From CAYJPA01 sp964371945 (lineage in GTDB: Bacteria > Chloroflexota > Chloroflexia > Thermomicrobiales > UBA6265): a DNA stretch of 51,873 bases. A program made the translations under genes and the position numbers. The notes under the pieces were generated by a model. The model made no database searches and was not told the DNA's origin. It worked only from the letters and a program-made list of their open reading frames with translations. This document shows, piece after piece, positions 7,936 through 17,120 of this stretch. How positions within the stretch are numbered: position 1 is the stretch's first letter; each line of letters starts with the position of its first letter. Location of the stretch: contig CAYJPA010000038.1 in the NCBI GenBank assembly GCA_964371945.1, positions 1-51,873 on the forward strand, read 5' to 3'.

Positions 7936-10900
7936 TTAGGTAGGAATAGCCGGGTCGAGGACGCGGTACACAATGGTGTTGCCCGACTGGAACGCGATTT
8001 CGAGGTCGGTGCCGACCATTAGCGCGAAGGCATCTATACCGTCCTGCGAGGCGAACAGTCGACTGCCGAGATACGAATAGCGTTCGACATCACCGACGAT
8101 GACGTATTGCACATCGTATTTGCGTAGGATCTGCATTTTGAGCGCGGGATCGGCCGAGTCGTAGAGCTCGATCACCTCCACCCAGCGGGAATCGATGCCC
8201 TCCGAGTAGCGCTGTTGACGTTCGTGGCGGTCCCAACCGAGGATGGTTGGCAGACCCGTCGCGATCGAGAAGCGCGAACCGTTGCCGCGATAGGGCCCGA
8301 TGCTGGCTTCCGCGATGACGGGCGTCCCGTCAACGTTTTCGTTGAGCCAATTGATCGCGTCGAGATCGCCGGCGAACGAGATCACTCCCTGGCCGTCCGG
8401 CCGGTCGATGGTTCCGTAGCGCATCCAGTCGAGCGCGTTCAGGGTCGTAGGGCCGGGGTGGCTGGGGAAGCGGAGATCGAGTCTCGGAACCGTCGAAAAG
8501 AGCGGGAACATGAGCATCGCTGCGACCAGAACGACTGAAATCCCGACTCCTGCCTGCAACCAGCGCCGGCGAATCATTTCTTCGAGTCCCCTGTTCGGTT
8601 CTTCCATAGCGACATCAACGCGCTCTTCGGGCAACTCAACCGCGTCATCGGGGAATTCAACCGGCTCGTCGACGCTATCGACTGACATGAACGATTCTGG
8701 CGCCTCGCTTTCGACAATCGGGGCATCTCGTGACAGCTCCGCGAGCTGCCTGATCATCGTGCTCAGGAGAACCGCTGCGGCGACCGCAAAGAGTGTCCAC
8801 GACTGGTTGTAGAACTTGAAGACGGTGTTCATCCGGTACCAGGTCGGGTCTTGCGCCAGATCGTCGGCCAGGAAGACGATCTCCACTCCCGCGACGATCG
8901 ACGCACCGGCCGCGATTAGCAGTCCGGTAAACCGGGCTGACGCCGTTTCGCCTGTGAGCCACAGCGCGGCTCCAGTAGCGATGAACGCGGTTGCGAGCGC
9001 CACGGTTTGGTGGTTCGTCAGTGCCATGACCAGCGCGATTGCGCCGCCGGTCGCCGCAACGATGATCGCGATCAAGATTGAATGGCCCTGTTCGATCTCT
9101 GACATCAATGCGGCATTCAGTGACGCGGCAGTGAGCACCGCTATTGCCGCGACCACGACCAACACCCGTATCCAGTGCGATTCGCCGGCACTGAAGATCG
9201 AGATAGCCGCGAATCCGGCGAAGAAGACGGTGATGATCGCCGGGTCGGCGATCGCGATCGCGCGCCAACGAACACCACGCGAAACGGAGCAAACAACCAC
9301 GCCGAGCGCGATGATCGTTAAGAATCCGCCGAAGTGGGTGGCGAATTCCGCGATGCCGGTTTGTGAGCGAGCTCGCTCGAGCGAACTGTATAGCGTGACA
9401 TAATGCGAGAAGAATGGCTGAAAAAGGAGGAAAGAACCGATCGCGGTTGCAAGGGAGATGGCGATCGTGATCGCGATTCTGAGTGAGAGGTAGGGCAGGT
9501 TCGAGGTCGCCATGAAGATCGAAACCACGATCAAAGCACCGTAGACCGGCACATCCCAGGCATTCGAGGAAAAGAGGGAGCCGAGCGCGATCATCACCAT
9601 ACCTACCCGTGCGGCGGTGATCCGTTGTGCCGCGAATTGGCCCCGTCCCTGGCTCAGCGCCACGGTCGCGACCCGTGGTTGTTGGGCGATCGAGTAGGCG
9701 AGTCCGATTAATAGGATCGTGATTGGCCAGGCGACGACGTGCGCATGAAGATCGGCGTAGAGACCGGTGAAGTAGGGGAATTCGGTGATACCGCCGAAGA
9801 TCGAACGACTGCCGGCCCATGTCCACTCGTAAAAGGTCGGGTTGATGTCATCCGGTAGTCCGTGCAGCACCCTTAGGGCGGAGTCGAGATTACCGGCGCT
9901 CACGAGCAGACCCGCTCCGATCGAGCCACCGAGCCAAACATTCTTTTTTCCAGTGATGCCGCGGCTGATAGCGGCGGCGACGGAATAGCCGGTGCTCGCG
10001 ATCAATGCAATGACGGTCGGTTGGGCGAGATTGAAGGCGATCTCGGATGGAATCCCGGTCAGTTTGATCCAGAATGCGACCAGGTAGAGCCCGTAGTAGT
10101 AGTAGTTGATGTAGCCGCCGGCAAACCAGGGGTCGAACGGCGGAAAGTGGGCGCTCCGCAAGATCGCGTTCAGGTGAGCGAATTCCATCGGCTTTTCGCC
10201 GCCCCAGAGTGGATGCCAGGAATCGGGATTGACGAAGCGAAACGCGAGGAAGAGCAGGAAAACGCCCCAGAAGGCGATCTCCGCGCCGCAAATCGCGTCT
10301 CCTCTCGATCGCACCTTTTCGCGCAAATCGTTTTTTCGCGTGAGAGAGATCGCGAGCGCGGTCACAAGAAGAATCGAAACCCATGACCAGATTGCACGGA
10401 AACTGATCAGCTCCAGACTGGCGAGAATCCACACGAGGTAGCCGCCGAGGAGTGTCGAGATCAGCCGGGCGAAACCCCATCCGAGATCGGGGAATCGCGG
10501 AAAGAGTCTGGATGCAATCGGAGCTCCAACGACTTGAAGAAGCACGAGCAACACAATCCAGACAAGCACGGCCGGGAGGGTGTGATCGGTGATCCGGGAG
10601 CTCCAACGGGAGTCGGCGACGACCGGTTGATCGCCAACCGGCTCGTCGAGAACCAGGGTATCTTCCGGGGCGTGGCGAGTCGGCGAATAGTCGCGTCCCA
10701 TTGCCGGCGCCATCAGGGCGTCATAGGTGAAACGGTCGATCGTTCCGGTTTTTTGATAGATCAGCACGGTCGGATGGTCGTAGTTGATGAACGACTCGTC
10801 GGCGCCGCCATCGTCGAATTCCAGTGTTCCAAACCGCGGTGGATTGTCGAACTTTTCGATCAGCGTGAATCCGAGCCGGCCCGAATCGAGCAGCTCGAAG

Positions 10901-12489
10901 TACCGGCTTTGCACCGGGTAACGCCACGGAGAACGCGGGATCGCGGTCGCGGCGCGGTTGGACGACATCACGATGTAGTCGGTTTGATCGAGAGCGGAGA
11001 ATATATCGTCCGCAACTTCAGATGGCGGACGATCGCGATAGAGATCGAGCGATACCGACTCGAGTTGTCGGTCAGCGGGATTCAGCCCGGGCGCCAGAGC
11101 GATCGGCATGGCGAGGTCCCAGGTGTCGGCGGTCAGCCGGCTCCCGGTCGGGATGTTTTGGTAGATCCAGATCGAGGCCTTGATCCGGGGATTGGTGGAG
11201 GCATAGACCGAGATGAAGGAAGTTGTCCAGAAGGCGATGCCTAAGAAGATCGCCACGACCGCGGCCCTGGCGGGAAGTCTGCCGAACCGATTGAGGAGGA
11301 AAGTGAAACCGGCGATCAACGCCGCGCCGGCCCCAACCGCGAGCGCGGGCAAGAGCGGTTCGGTGTAGCGCAGGAACTTCGTTTCCGGGAGCAGCGTGAT
11401 CGCGCCCTGCCCAATCAACCAGGCGACGAGAACGATCGCGCCTGGGCTCATTCGCTTGAAGGCGGCGTAACCAATCGTAAACGCGCCGGTCAGACAGGAG
11501 ATTCCCGCCACGGGCCCGAGACCCCACTTCAAGAGTTGCTCCGCCTGGTAGATGAGCGGTTGCGTGCCGACATACTGCCGGGTAAATGGCACATCGAGCG
11601 TTCCTCGCACGATCCGCGATTGCTCGCTGAGCTGCTGGAGATACACATTAAGCTGCACCAGCGCGTACGGCTCAAAGAGCGCGAAACTGAAGAACGATCC
11701 CAGGCCGGCCGCCACGAGCTGAACTGGAAACTCGGAGATTGCGAGATTCGCCGGTCCACCGTAGTTGAGTCGGGTCAACACATCGCAGAGACCCGCGACC
11801 ACGATCACCGCTCCAAGCAGGATCACGCTTCCCTTGGACGCCATCGCGAGGCCGAATCCGATGCCGGCCAGCGCAAACCAGCGCAACCGTCCCGTTTGCG
11901 CGCCGCGAACCGCGCCGAAAAGACTCAAGGTAGCGAAACAAGTCATCCAAGTGTCGGTCGTGAAGAAGTGCGAGAGTTGAATCGGTACCGGCGCGGTCGC
12001 GTAAACCGCGGCTGCGGCCAGACCAGCCGAGCGCGAGAAGAGCGCTCGACCGATGAGGAAAGCGAAGAGCACGGTAAAGGTATCGGCGAGCGAGGAGAGA
12101 AAGCGTCCGACTTTGTAGATGCGATCGTAGAAGGCGCTCCAGTCGGCGCCGGTGATCTTCGACAGCGTCGTTGCCGTCAGATCGGTGACAATCAGCGGAA
12201 GCGCTCCATATGCGTAGTTGTAGTGTTTGTTGGTGACGGGATCGATCGATCTGGGATTCAGCTTGGAGCTCGAAGCGTCGAGGAGATTCCCAATATCCGG
12301 CGGCCACTCGAAGACGATTTTCAATGTGATGGTGTTGGCGACGTGGAGCTCGTCTGGGTGGAGATATGTGCCTTGATCCCAATCCAGGTTGTAGAGACGA
12401 AGAGAGAGGGCGCCGAGCAGGATCATCGCCAGGGCGATTCCGGTCGAGCTGATGCGTAACTTCTCGGGGAACCGGAGGTGGCGGCTCAT
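7936..12489 (-). CDS. Giant polytopic membrane protein: GT39-like N-half plus Chlor_Arch_YYY/DUF2298 C-half
   Basis: A 1,517-residue protein with well over twenty hydrophobic helices. Residues 1-650 resemble membrane glycosyltransferases of the ArnT/PMT type (GT-C fold): one N-terminal helix, then the acidic motif DWDQGTYLHPDELH at residues 36-49, where such enzymes place the catalytic Asp. From about residue 780 to the end it matches the DUF2298/Chlor_Arch_YYY family of Chloroflexota and archaea, with GGEKPMEFAHLNAILRS and an INYYYYGLY patch. The start at 12489 is the first Met before the first helix. It is divergent from fmt with 102 bp between. A role in transferring sugars from a lipid carrier to proteins or cell-surface polymers is plausible but unproven. 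Confidence 0.8.
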   Translation of the reverse strand: MSRHLRFPEKLRISSTGIALAMILLGALSLRLYNLDWDQGTYLHPDELHVANTITLKIVFEWPPDIGNLLDASSSKLNPRSIDPVTNKHYNYAYGALPLIVTDLTATTLSKITGADWSAFYDRIYKVGRFLSSLADTFTVLFAFLIGRALFSRSAGLAAAAVYATAPVPIQLSHFFTTDTWMTCFATLSLFGAVRGAQTGRLRWFALAGIGFGLAMASKGSVILLGAVIVVAGLCDVLTRLNYGGPANLAISEFPVQLVAAGLGSFFSFALFEPYALVQLNVYLQQLSEQSRIVRGTLDVPFTRQYVGTQPLIYQAEQLLKWGLGPVAGISCLTGAFTIGYAAFKRMSPGAIVLVAWLIGQGAITLLPETKFLRYTEPLLPALAVGAGAALIAGFTFLLNRFGRLPARAAVVAIFLGIAFWTTSFISVYASTNPRIKASIWIYQNIPTGSRLTADTWDLAMPIALAPGLNPADRQLESVSLDLYRDRPPSEVADDIFSALDQTDYIVMSSNRAATAIPRSPWRYPVQSRYFELLDSGRLGFTLIEKFDNPPRFGTLEFDDGGADESFINYDHPTVLIYQKTGTIDRFTYDALMAPAMGRDYSPTRHAPEDTLVLDEPVGDQPVVADSRWSSRITDHTLPAVLVWIVLLVLLQVVGAPIASRLFPRFPDLGWGFARLISTLLGGYLVWILASLELISFRAIWSWVSILLVTALAISLTRKNDLREKVRSRGDAICGAEIAFWGVFLLFLAFRFVNPDSWHPLWGGEKPMEFAHLNAILRSAHFPPFDPWFAGGYINYYYYGLYLVAFWIKLTGIPSEIAFNLAQPTVIALIASTGYSVAAAISRGITGKKNVWLGGSIGAGLLVSAGNLDSALRVLHGLPDDINPTFYEWTWAGSRSIFGGITEFPYFTGLYADLHAHVVAWPITILLIGLAYSIAQQPRVATVALSQGRGQFAAQRITAARVGMVMIALGSLFSSNAWDVPVYGALIVVSIFMATSNLPYLSLRIAITIAISLATAIGSFLLFQPFFSHYVTLYSSLERARSQTGIAEFATHFGGFLTIIALGVVVCSVSRGVRWRAIAIADPAIITVFFAGFAAISIFSAGESHWIRVLVVVAAIAVLTAASLNAALMSEIEQGHSILIAIIVAATGGAIALVMALTNHQTVALATAFIATGAALWLTGETASARFTGLLIAAGASIVAGVEIVFLADDLAQDPTWYRMNTVFKFYNQSWTLFAVAAAVLLSTMIRQLAELSRDAPIVESEAPESFMSVDSVDEPVEFPDDAVELPEERVDVAMEEPNRGLEEMIRRRWLQAGVGISVVLVAAMLMFPLFSTVPRLDLRFPSHPGPTTLNALDWMRYGTIDRPDGQGVISFAGDLDAINWLNENVDGTPVIAEASIGPYRGNGSRFSIATGLPTILGWDRHERQQRYSEGIDSRWVEVIELYDSADPALKMQILRKYDVQYVIVGDVERYSYLGSRLFASQDGIDAFALMVGTDLEIAFQSGNTIVYRVLDPAIPT

Positions 12490-12591
12490 ATCTCCCGGAT
12501 TGTACGGTTCCGTGGCGAACGCGGTCGAGTCGAATGCGACGGAGTGTGAATCGTTTTTGCATGGGCTGAAACTCAAATGATCGGGAATTCC

Positions 12592-13572
12592 ATGCCGATC
12601 CGCGTCGTCTATTTCGGTACACCGGCATATGCCGTGCCGGCGCTTCGCGCTTTGGCGACGGATAAGCGGTTCGAGGTCGTGCTGGTAGTCACGCAACCGG
12701 ACCGGCCGGCGGGCCGGGGACACGGGCTGAATCAGCCGGCGGTCAAGCTCGCGGCGATCGAACTTGGTTTTCCCCTGTACCAACCTGTCTCTCTTCGCAC
12801 GCCGGTTGATCGTGACCCGCTCGGTGAGGCAAACGCAGATCTCTTTGTGGTTGCCGCCTATGGGTTGATCTTCGGACCGAAAACGCTGGCCATTCCGAGA
12901 CGTGGGTGCTTGAACCTGCATGCGTCTCTGCTGCCGAAATACCGTGGAGCAAGCCCTGTGACGGCGGCGATTCTTGCCGGCGATAACGAAACCGGTGTGA
13001 CGCTGATGCAAATGGAAGCCGGTATGGATACCGGCGGGATCGTGGCAATGCAATCGATCTCGATCACCGCCGACGACACAACGACGACGCTCACCGAGCG
13101 GCTTGCACAGATCGGCGCCGATCTGGCGATTGCCGCGATCCCCGATTGGGTCAGTGGCGGGATCAGCGCGAAACCGCAGCCGGCGGCCGGTGCTTCAATG
13201 GTGCGGCTGCTGGTCAAAGCCGACGGCTGGATCGATTGGAGTCGAACCGCACAAGAGATCGAGTGCCTAATCCGCGCGATGCAACCCTGGCCGCGGGCGT
13301 TTACCACATCTCCGGAAGGCAAAACGGTTCAGGTTCTTCGTGCTCAGGTTGCTTCGGCGATCGAGTCGAACCCTGGAACGGTCCGGTTTATCGAGCGGAG
13401 TGTTGTGGTTGCATGTGGCGAGGGGGCACTCGTGCTGGAGCGGGTTCAGTTCGCGGGTTCGGCCGAGATGGATGCACAGGCGCTCGTGCAGGGCAGAAAG
13501 CTGGTGGATGGTCAGATTCTCGGGGCGGCAGGTGCTCCTGAGCTTCCTCCACCCTTGATCAAAGAGGTTTGA
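12592..13572 (+). CDS. fmt: Methionyl-tRNA formyltransferase
   Basis: A 326-residue enzyme that formylates Met-tRNA(fMet) using 10-formyltetrahydrofolate before translation initiation. The N-terminal Rossmann domain starts RVVYFGTPAYAVPALRAL. The formyl-transfer core NLHASLLPKYRGASPV (about residues 106-121) carries the catalytic Asn and His, and METGVTLMQ-type residues GVTLMQMEAGMDTGG follow. The OB-fold tRNA-binding domain fills the last 110 residues. ATG 12592 is preferred; ATG 12577 is also in frame and adds five residues. Peptide deformylase, often adjacent to fmt, is not present here. Confidence 0.95.
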   Translation: MPIRVVYFGTPAYAVPALRALATDKRFEVVLVVTQPDRPAGRGHGLNQPAVKLAAIELGFPLYQPVSLRTPVDRDPLGEANADLFVVAAYGLIFGPKTLAIPRRGCLNLHASLLPKYRGASPVTAAILAGDNETGVTLMQMEAGMDTGGIVAMQSISITADDTTTTLTERLAQIGADLAIAAIPDWVSGGISAKPQPAAGASMVRLLVKADGWIDWSRTAQEIECLIRAMQPWPRAFTTSPEGKTVQVLRAQVASAIESNPGTVRFIERSVVVACGEGALVLERVQFAGSAEMDAQALVQGRKLVDGQILGAAGAPELPPPLIKEV

Positions 13573-13722
13573 TGACGTGCCAAAATGCCGGCAATGCCGA
13601 AGCGCAGGTGGATCTCGCTGATGTCAGCAACCGCAACCAGTTCGTGAATGCGGATCACGGTCTCCTGGAGTGAGGAGTCTTGAAGCTGGTTTGATCGATT
13701 GGATTCGGTGGCGCGGGGCGGC

Positions 13723-13741
13723 GGGCGCACGCCATGCGCCC
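13723..13741 (-). repeat. Palindromic hairpin, copy 1 of a dispersed element
   Basis: GGGCGCA and TGCGCCC flank a five-base loop just past the stop codon of the small membrane protein gene. A close relative of the core occurs at 22532-22548, also just downstream of a minus-strand gene. It may be a terminator stem or a small repeated extragenic palindrome. Confidence 0.5.
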
Positions 13742-13742
13742 G

Positions 13743-14183
13743 TTATCGTTTTGGTTTTCTCGATCGGTCCCGGAATCTGTTCCACATGTCCTGGGCCGGC
13801 GAGGGGCGGAGATGGATGTCGCGGCCGCGCCAGGTTTTGGTCGTCGGCGGTTTCGGCGACCGCCAACTCTTGGTGAAGAGCGCGACCAGTGCCGCGATGC
13901 TGCCGATGGCCAGGATTTTGCCGGCGAGGGGTGACGAATCCGAGAGGATCGCGGCCAGGATCGCGAGCACGAGACAAGCGCCAAGCAGTGTCACGCTTGT
14001 GACCTGGAAGTCCGAGACCTTGCTGTTCACCCGGCTTGCGACTGAGCGTCGCTCACGTTCCGCGCGCGTTCTGAACTTGACCACCTTGGAGGGCGGTCGA
14101 TCAGTGCGCTCAAGAATCTCGAGCACTTCGTCTTCGAGCCGGCTGCGCGATTTGGAAGGGTCTGGCGGTGAGTCTTGAACCAT
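13743..14183 (-). CDS. Small membrane protein of unknown function
   Basis: A 146-residue protein that I do not recognise. A charged N-terminus (about residues 1-60, with LEDEVLEILERTDRPPSKVV) precedes two hydrophobic helices (about 63-80 and 88-104). A basic, Pro- and Arg-rich tail (WRGRDIHLRPSPAQDMWNRFRD) follows. The topology suggests both ends are cytoplasmic. The start at 14183 is well supported by AAGGAG eight bases upstream. It is the next gene downstream of the cysteine desulfurase on the same strand, 43 bp away. Codon use looks normal, so I take it as a real gene. Confidence 0.7.
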   Translation of the reverse strand: MVQDSPPDPSKSRSRLEDEVLEILERTDRPPSKVVKFRTRAERERRSVASRVNSKVSDFQVTSVTLLGACLVLAILAAILSDSSPLAGKILAIGSIAALVALFTKSWRSPKPPTTKTWRGRDIHLRPSPAQDMWNRFRDRSRKPKR

Positions 14184-14226
14184 GACGACGACTCCTTCCT
14201 GGATTCCGAATAAATGAACTTCAACG

Positions 14227-15375
14227 TTAGCTTAGGGGCGAGCTTGCAAGTTCCGCAACGGCTGAAACGGCGGAGTCGATCTCGTCGCCGGTCGTGAACC
14301 AGCCAGGGCTGAAGCGGATCGTGCCGTTCGCGCCGGCGCCGATCGTCGCGCAGGCGTCAGGAGCGCAATGCAATCCGGTTCGGCAGGCGATGTCAAATGA
14401 CTGATCGAGTACAGAGCCGGCCTCGGCCGGAGTCCAGCCTTCGATCGTGAATGAAACGACGGCCGCGCGACTCGATCCCGCGTCGAAAACGCGTACTCCA
14501 TCAATCCTGCTCAATCCGTCGACGAGTCGATCGGTCAGCGAGCGGTGACGGGACTCGATAGATTCCAACCCAATCTCTTCGACAAAGCGCGCGCCGGCTC
14601 CGAGTCCCGCGATGCCGAGTGTGTTTGCGGTGCCCGCTTCGTATCGAAAAGGGAGCGACAATGGTTGGCGATCGTCCTCGGAACTGATGCCCGTTCCTCC
14701 GGAGCGCAGCGGCTTGAACGACTCGAGATCGACCCGAGGTCCGATGTAGAGTCCACCCGTTCCAGGCGGTCCGAAGAGGGCTTTGTGACCTGGGAATGCG
14801 AGAAGATCGATTCCGAGCTTTTCCGGCTCCACCGGCATGGCCCCGAGGGTTTGAGCGCCGTCGACCAGCAGCAGCGCGCCGGCTCGATGCGCGATTTCGG
14901 CAAGATCAGGGATCGGTTGCATGGCTCCGTTTACGTTCGAAGCGTGGGTTACCGCGAAGAGCTTCGCCCCTGCCGCGACCGATTCGACCCCGGCAGGATC
15001 CACGATGCCTGACGTCGAGGCCCGAACGGTGACAACCTCGACACCATCGTCTTGAAGCGCCCGAAGCGGCCGCCGAATCGAGTTGTGCTCCATGGAGGTC
15101 GTGATCACCCGATCGCCGGGTTTGAGCAGCCCCAGGATCGCGAGATTGAGGGAATCAGTTGCATTCGCGGCGAAGACGATCCGTTCCGGAGCGTCGATCC
15201 CGAGGAGACGGGCGATCGCCGCCCGCGTCTCAGAGATCGCCGATGCGGCCGCGATCGCCATGCGATGACTGGAGCGTCCGGGGTTTGCGCCGGAATCCCG
15301 GAGAAAACTGCCGAGCGTTTCGTAAACGGAATCCGGCTTTGGCCAGCTGGTGGCGGCATTGTCGAGATAAATCAT
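14227..15375 (-). CDS. Cysteine desulfurase family protein (class V aminotransferase fold)
   Basis: A 382-residue PLP enzyme that should release sulfur from cysteine as a persulfide on its own cysteine. It begins MIYLDNAATSWPKP, typical of this group. It has the HxxxN region MEHNSIRRPL near residue 100, and the PLP lysine in FPGHKALFGPPGTGG (about residue 195). The persulfide-forming Cys is probably in RTGLHCAPDA near residue 335. The start is taken at 15375; an upstream ATG at 15402 would overlap the previous gene. It lies 13 bp behind the ThiF/MoeB-like gene, suggesting that sulfur and carrier activation are coupled. It may serve thio-cofactor synthesis rather than bulk Fe-S assembly. Confidence 0.88.
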   Translation of the reverse strand: MIYLDNAATSWPKPDSVYETLGSFLRDSGANPGRSSHRMAIAAASAISETRAAIARLLGIDAPERIVFAANATDSLNLAILGLLKPGDRVITTSMEHNSIRRPLRALQDDGVEVVTVRASTSGIVDPAGVESVAAGAKLFAVTHASNVNGAMQPIPDLAEIAHRAGALLLVDGAQTLGAMPVEPEKLGIDLLAFPGHKALFGPPGTGGLYIGPRVDLESFKPLRSGGTGISSEDDRQPLSLPFRYEAGTANTLGIAGLGAGARFVEEIGLESIESRHRSLTDRLVDGLSRIDGVRVFDAGSSRAAVVSFTIEGWTPAEAGSVLDQSFDIACRTGLHCAPDACATIGAGANGTIRFSPGWFTTGDEIDSAVSAVAELASSPLS

Positions 15376-15388
15376 GATCGAGCGCTCG

Positions 15389-16462
15389 CTAGATTCCGAC
15401 ATACCGTGCGTAGAGCGCGCGTGCCTCAACGGGATCGGTGGTGCCTTTGACGATGGCACGGCCGTCCGGAAAGATCGTCAGTTCGTGGCTCGTGGCGCGG
15501 TCGCGGAAACGAACGAGAAAGCGATTCTTCATGACATCGCCGGCGGATTGGAGCCGGGCGGCGATCGAATCGAGATTCAGCTCGACCGGTGGTTGGATGA
15601 GCACCTGCACCGCATCGTGTCCGCAAAGCACGGTTTGGCGCGATGGCGTAGGACGATCGAGAAATGTGAATGACCTCAAGCCGCAGGCCGGACAATCAGG
15701 CTTTGGGGCTCCGATTTCGATTTCGTCGAATGAAAGCCCCCACAGGTCGATGGCGATTAGCTTGCGGTTGATGCTGTGCAGATCACCGACGGCGAGCTTG
15801 AGCACCTCGGTCGCCTCGATCGCGGCGATGACGTGAACCGCGGGTGCAATCACGCCGGCGGTGTCGCAGGTCGGAGCGCTGCCGGCATCCGGCGGTTCCG
15901 GAAACACACAGCGCAGGCACGAGGTTTCACCCGGAATGACAGTCATCGTCATGCCATAGCTGGCGATGACGCCGCCGTACACCCAGGGCTTGTTGAGCTT
16001 GATCGCGATGTCATTGATCAAGTAGCGGGTTTCGAAATTGTCGGTGCCGTCAACCACGATGTCCGCGTCCGCGACGATAGCGGCGATATTGGAAGCGTTC
16101 ACATCCGTGACGACGGGGTTGATCGCCGTCTGTCCATTGATCGCATGCAGCCTGGCAGCCGCGGCCGCGGCCTTCGGGAGATGATTGCGGACATCAGATT
16201 CGTCATAGAGCGATTGCCGCTGCAGGTTGTGCAGCTCGACGTAATCGCGATCGGCGATCGTGAGGCTGCCGACTCCAGAACGAACGAGCAGATCCGCGAT
16301 CGTGCTTCCGAGCGCCCCGCCACCGATCAGCGCGACGTTGGTCTTCGCGATTCGTGCCTGGCCGTCTCTGCCGATAGGGGGAAAGATCTCTTGCCGGACA
16401 TATCGATTCGAACGATTGGATGATTCCAGTTCCGGAACCGCGTGCATCGTTGGAGCGTTCAT
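15389..16462 (-). CDS. ThiF/MoeB/HesA-family adenylyltransferase
   Basis: A 357-residue E1-like enzyme that adenylates the C-terminal glycine of a ubiquitin-like sulfur carrier (ThiS or MoaD type). Features in order: a YVRQEIFPPIGRDGQARI entry, the nucleotide loop GGGALGS near residue 47, the DRDYVELHNLQRQ motif, and a structural zinc site from CLRC (about 194) and CPAC (about 257). A C-terminal extension of about 80 residues follows, ending in a small beta domain (LTIFPDGRAIVKGT). No rhodanese domain is seen. It is followed 13 bp later by the cysteine desulfurase. No carrier gene is visible, so thiamine and molybdopterin pathways cannot be separated. Confidence 0.87.
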   Translation of the reverse strand: MNAPTMHAVPELESSNRSNRYVRQEIFPPIGRDGQARIAKTNVALIGGGALGSTIADLLVRSGVGSLTIADRDYVELHNLQRQSLYDESDVRNHLPKAAAAAARLHAINGQTAINPVVTDVNASNIAAIVADADIVVDGTDNFETRYLINDIAIKLNKPWVYGGVIASYGMTMTVIPGETSCLRCVFPEPPDAGSAPTCDTAGVIAPAVHVIAAIEATEVLKLAVGDLHSINRKLIAIDLWGLSFDEIEIGAPKPDCPACGLRSFTFLDRPTPSRQTVLCGHDAVQVLIQPPVELNLDSIAARLQSAGDVMKNRFLVRFRDRATSHELTIFPDGRAIVKGTTDPVEARALYARYVGI

Positions 16463-16587
16463 TGTTGAGTGCCATCTAGGTAAGGGCGAGACGTTCTCCG
16501 TAGGATCACATGGTACAGTAGGCGCGTTAAATTTCAGTCCCCAAGGGGTCGCATTCTATGCGCCCAGGTTTGATTTCCAGACCACAT

Positions 16588-16599
16588 CACATCGATGTG
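16588..16599. promoter_or_regulatory. Perfect 12-bp palindrome, possible operator
   Basis: CACATCGATGTG is a perfect palindrome in the 171-bp divergent spacer, 35 bp before the gene at 16634. A possible extended -10 (TGG TACAGT, 16511-16519) lies upstream of it on the plus strand, so a bound regulator would sit in the leader. Confidence 0.3.
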
Positions 16600-16633
16600 A
16601 AGAGAGAAGCCGCAATCGGCGGCGGAGTTAGTC

Positions 16634-17113
16634 ATGCACATGCGCTTTACCCTGGTTGATCCCGATGGAACGATCAGCTTTCGTGGACCTGGTCACGCGA
16701 TCAAGATGATCACGGCCGCGGCCAGCCGCGGGGCGGCCGGACACCGTGAATTGCTCGACGAGCTGCGGCCGCTTGATGAAACGCTTGCCGATGACGTTTT
16801 TCGCGGACTTGCCATTTTTGACGAGCATTGTTTGCGAGAATCTCCGGAAACGATCGCCGCCTGGACATCGGAACGGGCCGATTTCGCGAGCGAGCCGTTC
16901 AGGGTGCTCGATCCCACAACACGGAAAGCAAGCCTCAATCCCGAAAGGCTCGGGCTCGTGATCTTCAATCTGGGCGAGCGACGCATCGTGCAAGTTCAGA
17001 ACAGCTACGGCACGTTGCTCCGTTGCGACCGTGGGCGAATTCGCGATCGCGGACGTCCGACGGGACGGTTCTATCGATATGAGCTCCCGGAAACCTGGAC
17101 GATCGTGCCCTGA
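16634..17113 (+). CDS. Hypothetical soluble protein
   Basis: A 159-residue protein I cannot assign. There is no signal peptide, membrane helix or cysteine motif. The N-terminal half is helical and charged (GHAIKMITAAASRGAAGHRELLDEL), and the C-terminal half looks like a beta sheet (LGLVIFNLGERRIVQVQNSY, then RPTGRFYRYELP). The start is supported by GGAG six bases upstream. It is convergent with tyrA, seven bases apart. Composition matches its neighbours, so it is probably a lineage-conserved gene. No function is proposed. Confidence 0.7.
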   Translation: MHMRFTLVDPDGTISFRGPGHAIKMITAAASRGAAGHRELLDELRPLDETLADDVFRGLAIFDEHCLRESPETIAAWTSERADFASEPFRVLDPTTRKASLNPERLGLVIFNLGERRIVQVQNSYGTLLRCDRGRIRDRGRPTGRFYRYELPETWTIVP

Positions 17114-17120
17114 CAATTGG

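Noticed and set aside
8675..9826. 383-codon minus-strand frame inside the giant membrane protein gene
   Set aside because: Arg/Asp-rich translation in a different phase of the same strand as the 1,517-residue gene; no start site and no domain.
11536..12459. 307-codon plus-strand frame opposite the giant membrane protein
   Set aside because: Very high Arg/Glu content, no Shine-Dalgarno and fully antisense to a convincing gene.
12490..13053. N-terminal extension of the giant membrane protein to 1,705 residues
   Set aside because: The extra sequence is antisense to fmt, has no membrane helix and does not fit the family.
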